DNA from: Ascochyta rabiei
Lineage: Eukaryota > Ascomycota > Dothideomycetes > Pleosporales > Didymellaceae
Reading direction: 5' to 3'
Length of the DNA: 64,000 bases
Assembly: GCF_004011695.2 (NCBI RefSeq)
Contig: NC_082410.1
Coordinates: forward strand, 372,001 to 436,000
The notes beneath the pieces are model-generated. The model did no database searches, was not told the DNA's origin, and saw only the letters and a program-made list of their open reading frames with translations. Every line of letters begins with the position of its first letter. Position 1 is the first letter of the stretch. Position numbers and translations under genes: made by a program. Shown here piece by piece: positions 1 to 12,600 of this stretch.

Positions 1-491
1 AAGGCTCTCTTATAGTCGTACTTATAATTAAACTTTACTTTAAGGTTAGAGCAGCGCTTAACAAACGTATTAGGCTAGTTTATGCTTATATAGCCTATAT
101 TACGCTTAGTACGCAAAGAATTAGCTATATTAGCTATAGCAGCTAGCTAAGAGGTAAATCCTTATGTGTCTAGCTTAAGGATATACTTAGTAATTACGTT
201 CTTCTTAGTCTAATCTATATTCTGTTAATTTAGGGTATAATTAGCTTATATAGGTTATTCTGTATATTAAGTATATTATATACTATAAGGTATATTATAT
301 ATAGCTATAGCGTATTACAGTATAAGCGTTACGTCTTATTAGATAGCCTAAAGCGTAAGCTGTATTACAGCTTCTCTTAAGGGCGTAGATTAGTGTTGTT
401 GTTAAGGCATCCCGTAGTAGGGTAGAGGTTTAGTGTGGTCTTAGTAGAGTAATCTGCTTAATTATGTAATCTACTCGACTATAGAGTACGT
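1..491 (-). mobile_element. Fot1/pogo-like DNA transposon, end fragment cut by the window edge
   Basis: This is one end of the same ~1.86 kb transposon family that is complete at 12828-14690; bases 1-490 align with about 14200-14690. The end is a terminal repeat closing in GAGTACGT at 491, followed by a TA dinucleotide (492-493) that fits the family's TA target duplication. By alignment with the other copies the transposase would read on the minus strand, with this fragment holding its start region. The sequence is heavily RIP-mutated and has no usable frame. The other end lies outside the window, so length and the matching target duplication cannot be checked. Confidence 0.8.
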
Positions 492-493
492 TA

Positions 494-1371
494 ATATACA
501 ACCTATAGCTATTAATTAAATATTTAAAGATTAGAAATTTAAATATATATAATTGCCTAATATAATATAAGTAATTAGAGATTATAAAAACCTAGAAACC
601 TTTAAAAAAACTAAGAAGCTTAAATAACACTAAATTTAATATTTAGAGTTTTTTCTTTAAGTTTAATATTAAAATAATATATACACCTAGCCCTATAAAT
701 AGTAATAAAGGTATACTAAGCTAATATCTCTACAAGATTATAAGGGTTAAAAAATATATAGAGTTCTATAATATACACTTAATTATCCTAGGCCTATATA
801 CCTTAGACCTAGGCATTATACCTATAATATAAGCTACTTTATAAGCTTTCTCCCTTACTACTAGTAAATAGCCTAAATTTATTTTACTAAACTTATAGGT
901 AATAAGAGCATTCTATACTAGTTAGACACCCTTAGTAGAGCCTAATAACCTAGAAGATAAGTTTAATCTAATAGATAATGTTTATAGGATATTAATACTA
1001 GATTTACCTCTATACTAATAAGACCTCTAATCTATTAGAGAAATACTTTCTAATATATATATAAATAATATAGCTATATAGAAATTCCTTTCTACCTTAG
1101 ATATAAGTAACTATAAGCTAAGCTCCTAGTTCTAGAAAAATAGCTACTCTATTTCTCTAGCTAACTGTTACACCATTAGTAAAGCCTCCTTCTAATAGCT
1201 GTTTTTAGATTAAACTTAGCTCTAGATACCCTCTAATATATTATTAAGACACTAAGTATTTAAGTTACGCTATAAATACAGAATTACTAGTTATAAAGGC
1301 CCTTAAATTATATTATAACTAATAATTATATACTACTATTAGCCTAGTATACCTTAGTCTATAAGAAGTAT
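494..1371. other. AT-rich decayed DNA, nothing recognised
   Basis: TpA-saturated sequence with stops in all frames. I see no domain, no terminal repeat and no match to the other elements in the window. It is probably an older transposon remnant. Confidence 0.5.
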
Positions 1372-1623
1372 TATGCTAGTATATATAGTAACTTTCTTAG
1401 TAAGAGCTAGAATACTTAGCTAGTATACGTAATCTACCTAGTAGAGGGATATAAGAGACCTTAATAGGAACTATTAAGGCAGGACACCTATAATAACAAC
1501 TAGAAATACTTACTTATAGAATTTAACTACTATATTACCTATCTTCTTAACCCTTAATAATAATAATAATAAGTATCCTTTCTAATGTGCCTGCTAATAA
1601 GATACTTTAATACTTATACTAGA
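1372..1623. repeat. Dispersed repeat, copy A (second copy at 18589-18835)
   Basis: About 245 bp closely matching 18589-18835 in the same orientation. It includes an AATACTTAGCTAGTATACG block, a TAATAATAATAATAA run and a shared end at GATACTTTAATACTTATACT. Copy B retains TGTGCTAGTGCACACAG where copy A reads TATGCTAGTATATATAG, which is the C-to-T and G-to-A pattern expected from RIP. It may be a shared terminal region of one unnamed element family, or an LTR fragment. I cannot tell which. Confidence 0.7.
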
Positions 1624-1675
1624 ATAAAATAGTAACCTAACTAGAGGGCATAGTATAGCAGGTGATATTAAAATT

Positions 1676-1895
1676 CTGCTACTCTAAAGGCTAGGGTATA
1701 GTTTAGGAATTATCCTGTTAACTCTAGACTAGAATGTTATTATCTAAATATCTGCTACTCTAAAGGCTAGGGCACAGCCTAGGAATTATCCTGTTAACTC
1801 TAGACTAGAACGTTACTATCTAAATATCTGCTACTCTAAAGGCTAGGGCACAGCCTAGGAATTATCCTGTTAATTCTAGACTAGAACGTTACTAT
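1676..1895. repeat. 76 bp tandem repeat, 2.9 units
   Basis: Three consecutive units start at 1676, 1752 and 1828 (period 76 bp), each opening with CTGCTACTCTAAAGGCTAGG. Units 2 and 3 share GGCACAGCC, while unit 1 reads GGTATAGTT at the same place and AATGTTA instead of AACGTTA. Unit 1 has thus taken extra C-to-T changes. The array sits in otherwise decayed DNA just before the long broken frame at about 2100-4588. Confidence 0.85.
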
Positions 1896-4588
1896 TAGAC
1901 CTATTATTTAGAAAATAAGAAAATTAAGCTTAAAATAAGGTAGGCATCTAGTTAACCTAGAAAAGCCTTAGCAAAGGAACTACCTTAGTCTAATTTCTAA
2001 TGCTTATTATATATATTATCTGCATAGTTCTACTTAGCCCTATTTCTTAGAACCTACTTAGCTCTATTTCTTAGAACTTACGATAAGAGGAACATAAAAG
2101 ATAGGGACTAAGCTGCTCTAACAGACAGAGTAATTAAGATTACTTTAATTATAAGAAACTATTATCTACTTAATATAATAGACTACTAAGGATTAATATA
2201 CACTACTATAGACGACCCTTTAGACTTTATAGAGATACTATCTTCCCTAATAGGAAATAGCTATTAGGTTGTTATTCTAATAAAGGGAAGGTCTATCTAA
2301 CTATCCTTTAATAGAAAGGAGGTTATAGAGTTCCTTAATAACTATAACTATATAGTAGAGAATAGAGGGTTAAGTAATAAGTAGAAGGTTAGGGTTCTCT
2401 CTAACTACTTCTATAATTACTGTAGGAGGTTTATTAAACGCCTAAAACCTTACGCTTTAGACAATTAGGTTAAGCTTTAGATTACTATAAAGGATTACTA
2501 GAAAGACTAGAACACTGCTTAACGTATATATAATTAAGCGTTCCTTAAAGCCTATATTGAAGAAACCTCTTAAGCCTTCCCTAGACTATTATACTACTAT
2601 ACTAACTTTATAGTATATAGTAATATATATTAGAAGAATAAATAAATTCTAACCTCTAAGAAAGGATACTACTTCTTCTTAGAACTGCTAAAGGTTAATA
2701 AAGACCTTATCCTCTTTAATATATAAAACAGGCTAGATATAAAGGATTAATCTTTATTTATACCTAATAATATCTATAATTTTATAAAAAGCGTATATAA
2801 GTAGTAATAAGGCTTAAAGAAATTAGCGCTTAGAAGGGGTAATAAATATACTAAGAAAACCCAGCGCCTTATAAACAGCACTAAGGAGCTAATTAACGCT
2901 AAGTCTATTATTACCTAGGCTAAGGATTAACTAGCTAGTTAGGATAGTAAGAGTAAAACAACTCTACCTTCTAGTGTTAATAAAGACGTTAAAGAGCTTG
3001 TCTAGGTAATAGGTAGATAGAAGTTATCTCTAGTAGAGGTTAGCACCCTTATAAACTCCAACAATTAAATAAGAGAGATTCTTTAGTCTCCTACTAATTA
3101 CGCCTACTTTATTTCTTAAGTAACTAGAGCTAGTGCTACCTAGGAAAGGAACAATAGCTCTTACATTACTAACGCACCTAGAAACATTAACCTAAGATAA
3201 GAAGTAAACTACTTCTAAGAAAGAGAGTATAGTAACTCTTATAATATATATAGAGAGCTAAACTACTAAGCCTATAAGTATAAATTTTACAGAGTACTTA
3301 CCTATATAGAGTAGTGTAGTTTTTAACTTAACTAAGATAGTTAACGCAGATACTACTTTAGTCCTACTTACTATTAAATTAAACCTATCTAAGGATCTAT
3401 TGTACCTACTTATTAACTTAATTAGTTAAAACAGAAGATTTAAGAGTACTTTCAAGTTTTATAGAATGTCTTAGACTAACTAGCCTCTGTAGTTAAGCCT
3501 AATCTATTTAAAGGTATAGACTTTAGGCCTAGAGAGGTAATATATAGATCTAGGCTAGGCCTAAATATATAGAGAAAGATTATTAGAAGTATTAGTATAC
3601 TAACTATAATAAATAATTATAGGCTAGACTATAAGTTATTATACTCTTTTTAGAACTTCTAAATTCTTAATAATAACTATTACAAAGTTTATAGTCTTAA
3701 TTACATTAATAATAGAAATATTATACTAGGGGCATATAATATTAAAGATAGCTCCTCTTTAAACGTAGTAATTAGGTTAGATAAGGTACGCACCCGCTAA
3801 GTTAATGCTATTCTAGAAAGAGCCTAGATAGCTGCAGTTAGAAAAGAAAGACCTTTAACATTTTAATAAGCTATAGTTAAGCAAGTATACAATAATACTA
3901 GAGATAAGTTAGTAGTAGATATTAAAGACATATTAGGGTTAAGGCCTTTACTAATAGAGAGTAAGTAGATAATACCTTTTACTAGCTAACCTTATAGTTA
4001 GCTGTATACTATTATTAAACTACTATTATAAGAGAGGGTATTAGAAACTATTCTACTATTAAATTAGTAAAAGAGGAAGTATTTAATAACTAGCTTAGAT
4101 AATAGAATAGCGGACCTACTTAAACTCTCTAAAAACAAGATTCTAACTGCAATTCTTTGTTAAGAAGTACAAGGGATTACTGTTAGAGACTTAGTCTTCT
4201 AGGGTAATCTCTAAGTAATGTTCTAGAAGCTTATAAAGGAGTTAGACTCTAACCTAATAGTTAGTAGGAACGTTAACGTAGCAATCCTAGGAGCTAGGGG
4301 TTCTAGCTAATTAGGAGTTAACAGGTCTTACTAGTTAACTGCTAATTAGCTAGAAATTATAAGGGTCTGTACTACTGCTAAGTTTAGCAAAAATTACCCT
4401 ACAATTAGGAACAGCAGGGCTTAATACTTTAAAGTTAGATTAGAGAGAAATACTTATAGAAGCTACTAAGTAGAAGTATATAGTAATATATAGGACAACA
4501 AAGATCCTCTAAATAAGCTAGCTAAAACTATAGAAACTACTAGGTTAGAGAAGCTAGTATACTAAGATTTACTAATATACTAGGCTTA
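1896..4588 (+). mobile_element. Decayed retroelement-like long reading frame (possible gag region)
   Basis: If TAA/TAG are read as RIP-altered CAA/CAG, a long mostly uninterrupted + strand frame appears from about 2350 to 3300 and continues in part to 4580. It is rich in Lys, Gln and Asn, as a gag-like or other element protein would be. No catalytic motif or zinc knuckle could be picked out. It lies upstream of, and in the same orientation as, the Ty3/gypsy pol at 9.4-11.9 kb, with two Fot1-like insertions between, so it may be the 5' part of that element. That link is inference. A 45 bp near-palindrome at about 4308-4355 resembles one at 12470-12515. Confidence 0.4.
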
Positions 4589-6452
4589 ACGTACTCTATA
4601 GGTAAGCTACTTAATAGGTAAGCTACTTACTTTTACTAAGCCTCTACTAAACTCTACCCTATTATAGCCTAAAACAACCTAGTTTAGTACTGTAAAGTGC
4701 AGTATAGCCTGTAATACTATTTAGAAACTACTTCTACCTCTTTCTAACATGTTTGCGCGTTGTTTCCTGTCTAATTACACTATTTACAGCGTCTTTAGTA
4801 GGGCTTACCTCCTTTAGCACGCACCTACTTCTTTGCCTTCTTCCTATTACTACGCGCCCTAAACTCCTTTAGAGTTGTTAATTATAGGCTATCCTTAACT
4901 ATTAGGGTCTCTTCTGCCTAAACTTACTTTCTTTTATATAATTTTTGTTATATAGCTACCTTATTAGCAGCTTAAAGCTAAGTAATCTTCTATTATGCCA
5001 ACACTAGCTTATACGCAATTATTACTGCCCCCTTTACTACCTTCTTAAACGCCTTAACTATAGAGGTAGGCAAACTATCTATATACCTCTAAATCCTTAT
5101 CTTTATAAGCGTTAATTACAACCTAAGTTTAAGAGTGTTACTTAGGGTTTATAACTGCTAGAGCTTGTTGTTAACAGGTAGTAGTAGTAATAGAGTGCGT
5201 AACTTTACATTAAGGGCTATTATAACCCGGTCTAGGTTAAATAGGACTAATCTAGCACCTTAGAACTCTCCCTAGATATTCTTAGAAGTAATTATAGTAT
5301 TGTAGGCGCGTATAAAGTATAGTAGGAACTCTGTCTTTATAATATAGTTAATCTAGTTATATATAAGTATTTTAGCTTAGCGCCTATATACCTTCTTTAA
5401 AGTAGTAAAACAACCTATATTAAGAGGCTGTGTAAGGTGTAATAAGTAAGAAGGTAAACAGAGAGTAATAATCTTATTATCCTTACAGTATTACTAGAAT
5501 TTAAGAGAGTTATAGCTCTTATAACTATTAATAATAAGTAAATAGTAGGTGCTAATAGTACGCTCCTTTATATGCCTGTTAAAGTGCTTTAACTAGTTAA
5601 GACTAAGCTTATTAGTAGTCTAGCCGTTATTAGAGACTCTAATAACCTAATTATAAGGCAGATCCTCTTCTTTGTACTAGGCAGAGAGGTAGTAGTAGGC
5701 TTTAAAGATAAGGAAGGCTAGAATAGCCTATCCTTTAGCATTAATACTTACTATAGCCGTAGCCTACTCTTAGTTGCCTAGCTAGATAGCCTTTAGCTAA
5801 CCCTGTTGTTCTAAAGCTATAATAACTACTTCTAGGGAGATCTAGCCTATTATAAAGCCTATCTTGTCGAAGTTATATATATCTTTATCCTAGATACTAT
5901 ACTTAGCTTTAATATTAGCTACTAGGCTAAACTAGCCCTATAGAGCCTTAGAATCCTTATAGAGGGCTCTCTTATAGTTATACTTATAATTAAACTTAAC
6001 TTTAAGCTCTAGGTATTGCTTAATAAACGTACTAGGCTAGTTTACACTAATAGGGCCTAGATTACGCTTAGCGTGCAAAGAACTAGCTATAGTAGCTATA
6101 TCTAAGAGCTAAGAGGAAACTTCTTATACATCTAGCTTAAGAACATACTTAATAATTACCTCCTTCTTATTGTTGTCTAGCTTCTGTAAGCTAGCTATAG
6201 AATCTACGCGTAAAGGTCGTTCTATATGTCAGTTACTTAGTGTCTTTTAAGAGACCTTATAGATAGCTGCAGCGCGTTACTAAAAGAGATTTACGTCTTG
6301 TTTAAGAGCCTAGAGCGCAAGCTATATCTAAGCTTCCTTTAACGCATCTAAATAGTGTTGTTAAGAAGATATTAGTGTAGGAGGAGAAGTTTAGTAGAGG
6401 CTTAGCAAAAGTAAGCAGCTTACCTATTAAGCGGCTTACCTGTAGGGTACGT
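4589..6452 (-). mobile_element. Fot1/pogo-like DNA transposon, complete, RIP-inactivated (copy 2)
   Basis: The element is 1864 bp, flanked by TA (4587-4588 and 6453-6454). Its ends are inverted repeats: the left starts ACGTACTCTATAGGTAAGC and the right, reversed, starts ACGTACCCTACAGGTAAGC. Each end holds two tandem copies of a ~17 bp GGTAAGC-type block, probably transposase binding sites. The decayed transposase reads on the minus strand. It aligns to the copy at 21699-23562 at a constant offset of 17110 with no net indel, and 5391-6014 is identical to 22501-23124 throughout. Confidence 0.9.
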
Positions 6453-6454
6453 TA

Positions 6455-6783
6455 TATTAGGTTATATATAGTTAGCTACTTAATTAACACTATAGCTTAG
6501 ATAAATTTAATAAGGTTTAGTGCCTCTTAAGCGCTAGGAATAGTTTATAAAGAAATAATATACCTAATAGAAAAAGAGTAGGGCGTTATTTTAGCTAATA
6601 GTAGTATAGATCTATTTATTAGAACGTTGTAGAATGTCCTAGTCTAGATTAGAGAAGTTATAACCTTAACGCACTTTAGACTTATAAGGAACCTAATAAG
6701 ATTAGTTATCCTTAGAACACTATAGTACTTATGAGTAAGACTAGCTATATAGTATAACGTTTTTAGAAGAACTATATACTGTA
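6455..6783 (+). mobile_element. Element fragment between two Fot1-like insertions
   Basis: This 329 bp of AT-rich decayed DNA is bounded on both sides by TA target duplications of Fot1-like insertions. It is best explained as part of an older element, possibly the Ty3/gypsy copy, that received both insertions. No domain is visible in it. Confidence 0.4.
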
Positions 6784-8646
6784 ACATACTCTACAGGTAA
6801 GTAGATTAAACGGGTAAGCGGATTACTCTGCTAAGACTATACTAAACCTCCACCTTACCACATAGTACCTTAACAACAACATTAATCTACGCTCTTAAGA
6901 GAAGCTGTGATATAGCTTGCGCTCTAGGTAATTAAATAAGACGTAACTCTTACTGTGTAACGTGCTGTAGCTATATATAACATGCCTTATAGTATACTAC
7001 ACGCTTAATACACAGAACAACCTATACAAGCTAATTGTACGCTAGTTTAACAGATTATAGACTAGACTAAGAAGGACGTAATTGCTAAGTACATCTTTAA
7101 GCTAGATGCACAAGGATTTGCCTCTTAGCTGGCTGCTGTAGCTAATATAGCCAATTCTTTGCGTGCTAAGCGTAATATAGGCCATGTTGGCATAAACTAG
7201 CCTAATACGTTTGTTAAGCGCCGCCCTAACCTTAAAGTAAGGTTTAATCGTAAGTACGACTATAAGAGAGCCCTCTGTAAGGATCTAGAGATTATTAGGG
7301 GCTAGTTTAGGCTTGTAGCGAATGTTAAAGCTAAGTATAGCATCTAGGATAATAACATATATAACTTTAATAAGACAGGCTTTATAATAGGCTAGATATT
7401 AATAGGAGTAGTTGTTATAGGCTTAGAGCGTTAAGGACAGCTAAAGGTAGTGTAGTAGGGTAATTAAGAGTAGACAATGGTTATACAGGGCATTAATGGT
7501 ATAGAGTAGGCTATTCCACCCTTTATTATCTTTAAAGGCCGTAACCACCTCTCTACCTAGTACAAAGAGGACAATCTACCCTATAACTGGGTTATTAGAG
7601 TCTCTAAGAACAGATAGACTACTAACAAGCTTAGTCTAGACTAGTTAAAGCACTTTAATGCCTATATAAAGACGCGTACCTAAGGAGTATACTAGCTGCT
7701 CCTTATTAACAGCTATAAGAGCTACAACTCCCTTAACTTCTAATAATACTGTAAGGAAGTAAAGATTGTTACACTATATATGCCTCTACACTTATCTTAC
7801 CTCTTACAACTACTAGATATAGGTTGTTTTACTCCTCTAAAGAAGGTATATAGGCGCTAAGCTAAGAATCTTATATACAACTATATTACTTATATTACTA
7901 AAACTAAGTTCCTACTATACTTTATAGACGCCTATAAGGAGACATTTACTTCTAGCAATATCTAAGGAGGCTTTTAAGGCGCTAGAAAAGTCCCCCTTAA
8001 CCTAGAACGGGTTATAATAGGTCTTAATGTCCGCCTACGTACCCTACTACTACCTACTATAGAAGATAAGCCCTAGCAGTCCTAAACCCTAAGCACTACC
8101 CTGCAATTAGGGTCGCAATCAACGCTGGTTTAAGAGAGGATTCAAAGGCATGCAAGCAGCTTACTAACTTTAATAGTTAAGGCCTTTAAAAAGCTTACTA
8201 AAGGCGCAGCTATAGTAGCGCACAAGCTAGTGTTAGCTTAAAGGGAGATTACTAGGCTTTAAGCAGCAAATAAGGCTGCTACGCGACGTAAATCGCATAA
8301 AAGAAAGCAATTACAGCAGGAGAGAGTCCTAACAGCTAAGGAAGGCCTTTAATTAACTACTCTAACTAAGTTTGGGGCGCGTAGTAATGGTAAGAAGGTA
8401 AAGAAGCAAGTGCGCGCTAAAGGAGGGGAAGTAACCTAAAGACGCTGTACAAAGTGCTACAGCGTTAGACATAACTTACGTACATGTAAGAAGGCTGTAG
8501 AAGATGTTTCTAAATAATATTATGTACTGCACTACTGTATACAAGGCTAAAGTAGGCTAATACGAGCTATAATAGGGTAGAAATTTAGTGTGGTCTTAGC
8601 AGAGTAATCTGCTTACCCGTTTAATCCGCTTACCTGTAGAGTACGT
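6784..8646 (+). mobile_element. Fot1/pogo-like DNA transposon, complete, RIP-inactivated (copy 3, inverted)
   Basis: The element is 1863 bp with TA duplications at 6782-6783 and 8647-8648 and inverted termini (left end ACATACTCTACAGGTAAG). It is the only copy whose transposase reads on the + strand, from about 6930 to 8516. Reading TAA/TAG as former CAA/CAG recovers a pogo/Fot1 DDE transposase. The first catalytic block, NFDETGF in the family, reads NFNKTGF here (Asp codon now AAT at 7369-7371). The second, LDGHESH-like, reads INSYKSY (Asp now AAC at 7708-7710). A Cys-rich zinc-knuckle-like tail (CTKCYSVRHN) lies near 8450. Both Asp losses are G-to-A changes. Confidence 0.9.
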
Positions 8647-8648
8647 TA

Positions 8649-11600
8649 TTATATCTAATAACAGTAGAAGAAACGCTACCTTTATTGTATTAGACCTATC
8701 TTCTTACTACTCTACCCTAGTTAAGTATAACTAGAATAAGGGAAAAGTTAGGGAAACTCCTTAATTAGGCTAGGATGTTCTAATACTAGTAAAGACCTAA
8801 TAACACTAAGGTTCTATTACTTAGTAGAAGTAAACTACTACCTCCTACGTATAACTATAGATTTAGGAATCTTTAAGGGTATAAGTAGTTTTATCTTAAT
8901 TTAGAACAATGCTAGCAGTCTCTAATAGATCTCTAAGAGAGGGGACCCTAGGTAAGTATATGCAGATAAGGACTTTCTTATCTTACTATCCTAAATAAAC
9001 TTACAATTATTAAGAATAAGAGATTAGCATAACATAGTTAAAAACTAAGAAGTTAACCTACTCTATAAATAAGTAGAGGTAAAGGTTTAACCTATTAATA
9101 ATCTATAACCTAATAAACCTATAGAACTTAGTTAAGAACACTATAAAAGAGTTGTATATAAATAATAGCAGCTAATACCTAGTTTAAGGCTATATAAAAT
9201 TAGGCCTTTTAATTACTTGTTTAAAAGGTAATATACTCTGTTCCTAAGAGGAAAAAGGCTTACTTCCTAGAGAATAAAAGATTAGAAGTTTAGTAATACT
9301 CTATTCCTAGTAGAGATAGCACTCTTTAAGGGAATAATCCTAAACAGAGAAGCAGCTATAGCTTTTACTTTTTCTAAATCTAGGTAGATTTTAAAGAAGG
9401 TTTCTCCTCTATACAGAATTAAGATAATTCTATACAAAGCTTAGTAGGTTAAGACCTTCTCTATTATAAGAAGTCTAGAAGGAGAACTTATTAAGATACT
9501 AAATAAAAAGATTAGAATAAGAAATACTTAAGTAATGCAACAGCTAATATAGAAACCTACAGCATTTAGTATCTAAGAAAGATAGTAGATTTTAGTTTAT
9601 TAATAACGCTTAATATATAAACAGAGTCTCTATTTAAGATGTAGAAACCCTACTAACTATATATAAGTTCTCTAAGAGGTTTACTAGCTATAAGATTATA
9701 TTACTTATAGACGTCTTCTCTAGTTATAACTAGATAATACTATATAAAGATAGTAGAGATATAATAGCAGTTATAACGCTAATTAGCCTTTTACAATTAC
9801 ATACTCTAGTTTAAGAGGCTACTAACTTAGTAGCTGTCTTCTAAAGATTTATAATAAAGATTCTTAAGGATTATTAGCTAGATACACTTTCTTTTCTTAA
9901 TAATATTACTAGTAGTAGTCTAAAGACAGATTATAATAGTAAGGAGGCTTTACCTAGTATTAGGTAATATATACTTAAGTATATCTAGTAACTAGATAAG
10001 GTTCTTATAGACGTAGAAAGAGCTAGAAGCATAGTATTAGGACTTAAATACTACTAGGGACATAATTAATTAGGGGTAGTGAGCTATAAGGTTTTAGTAG
10101 AAGGATAATATCTAGTATAAAAGAAAGTTAATAAAATTACAAATTAGCTAGAGTGTTAGAACCTAAAGGAGGTCTAGATGTTTATAGGAATTGTAGTTTA
10201 CTACTATATCTAGATACCCTTATTTACCTTAAAAGCAAAGCTACTATTCTAGTTATTAAAGAATAACGTAGTATAGCAATACGGTAATGTAGAATAGAGC
10301 TTAATATTACTTCTAAAGGAGTATATTATTAATACACCTACACTTATAATAATATCTTATAAAAATCCTAGTTTAGTATTTCTCTTAGTTAATATAAGCA
10401 ATAAAGGCGCAGAAGCATACCTTAAACAAATAGGCCTAGATAGAAAATAATACCTATATAGATTTAAAATCACTATCTAGTCTAAGAAAGAAAGTAGGTA
10501 GTACTTAACAAAGCTTAAATATAAGGTAGTTATGTAGGTACTTAAGAAGTTTAGAATATAGCTATATAGTATACACTTTATTATTAAGACTAATACTTAA
10601 ATATTAATTACCTAGCTAAATAGGTTGTTATTAGACCTTCTAGGCTTAGTTATAAACAGGCAGCTTACTATAAATCTACTCTAGGACTTTAAAATACGCT
10701 ATATACTAGGAAAGAAGAATATAGTTATAGATATACTATTAAGATACCTAAAGCTAGAAGGGTAGAAGAACCTAGACAAACCTAAATCTAACGTTTAAGA
10801 GTTTATTAAAAACCTAATAGTAAATGTAGTATTAGGTAACTAGGTTAATATAAGGACTACCTAGATTCTAAGACAGGAATACTCCTAAGAATTAGAGGAC
10901 ATTGCTATTTTTCTACACTTCCTAAAGACTCTAGTTAGGTTAAGTAGAAAAGAGTATAGGGCTTAGATGAAGAGAGCTATAAACCTCTTTAAGAGGGACA
11001 GCTACTTATTCTAAAAAACATTAAGAAATATTACTATTAGGCGTATTATTAATAATATAGATATCTAAACTGTAGTTATATAGAATATCTACTAAACTAT
11101 TAGTTATAAAGGTATAAACGCAGTATTCTCTATAGTCTCTTAATAATACTACTAGCTTAATATATATAGGAGTGTTAAGAGAAAATTCTCTACGTATAAG
11201 AAGTGCTAACTTAGAGTAACTAAGATTATAAAGAATATGCTAACTAGTACCTACTTCTATATACTATAGAAGTTAGTTATAGTTAATATTATACACATAC
11301 TAATAAGTAAATGCTTCTAGTACCTAGTTATAGCTAGAGAATACTTAAGTAGGTAGATAGAGGTAAGCGCGCTTTATAATAATAAGTTATTAATAGTAGT
11401 AAAGTTCCTATATAAAGAAATTGTCTATAGGTAGAGTACTATAAGAAGACTTATAGTTAATAGTAAGCTAGACTTTACTAAAGTAGTTAAGAGGCTTACT
11501 TTAATCTATAAAATTAAGAGGGTATAGGCATCTACATATAACCCTTAAGTAATAGGAAAAGTAGAGGGTAGATATAAACCTATTATTAATATACTTATAA

Positions 11601-12600
11601 AGCTTAAGGGGTTATAGGTAGATAACCTCCTAATAGTGCTCTTAGCTAACAGGATCTCTATATAATCTATAGGATACTTAGCATATTAACTTATTACTAG
11701 CTAGAACCTAGTTCTTCTAATAAGCTGTTACTACTAATATAGCAAACACTACTATTCTAGAAGGTTAAGAATAGGGCTTAACTACTCGCAATTAGAGCTA
11801 TATAGTTAGATCTCTAAGATTAGTTTCTAAAAGATGTAGTTAGTATAACTAATTAACTAAGAGCGTTAAAAAAGAAATATTAGAATAATAATAACAAAGT
11901 TTAGTATAAGCAGATTAACCCTAGAGACCTAGTTCTACTATAGGACTTAGTAGGACAATTTAACATATCTAGAGATAAGAAGTTAAGAAAGAAGTAGCTT
12001 AGGCTATACTAAGTGTTACTTAACAGAATATAGCTAGATAGGGGCACTAATTTAATTAAAGACCTTAATAGAACTAGTATACTATATATAGTATTAGAGT
12101 AGAGAATAAAGAAGTTCTATAAGCGTTTACTAGAGGATATTTAGTTAGAAGAAAGGGGACTTATAAAGGTATAGAGAGAAGATACCTAGGATTAAAACTA
12201 TAAGGATATGTTTCTATAGAGCAGAAAAAATAAGGCTACTAAGAATTTAAGTACCTCTATTCTAGTAGGTAAGGGAAGAACACCTACTAGTTATAATTTA
12301 CTAAGTATTAAAATCTACTTATAATCTCTTATATAGTATAAAAGACTATAATATAAAATATATAATAACTTATCTAATTTAGACTCTAATAATAAGAAAT
12401 AGCAGTGTAGTCTAAGAGATAGACTACTAAAGATAGGGAGGTAACGTTCTAACTGCTAAAGCTATAAGCTAATTAGCAGTTACTAGGTCTTACTAGTTAA
12501 CTCCTAATTAGCTAAAACTTAATACTAGTAAAAATAACTTAGCTTAGGTACTTACTAAGTATAGAGAAAGGTGTAAGCTAACAGCTTATAACTAAAATAA
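8649..12600 (+). mobile_element. Ty3/gypsy retrotransposon pol, RIP-inactivated
   Basis: Reading stops as RIP-altered Gln codons gives a pol polyprotein. Part of RT lies near 9569 (SRFQFINNAQYINRVSI) and the RT palm near 9690-9910. RNase H is at about 10,480-10,770 (the QLNR and VINRQLT region) and the integrase core at about 11,300-11,720 (STYNPQVIGKVEGR, matching the usual AYHPQxNGxxER block). RT, RNase H and integrase share one frame; the segment near 9400 is shifted by one base relative to 9569. The RT active site FLDDI reads FLNNI (9893-9907), losing both catalytic Asp. Edges are not resolved: no clear LTR pair was found, and the left end abuts the Fot1-like copy at 6784-8646. Confidence 0.8.
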
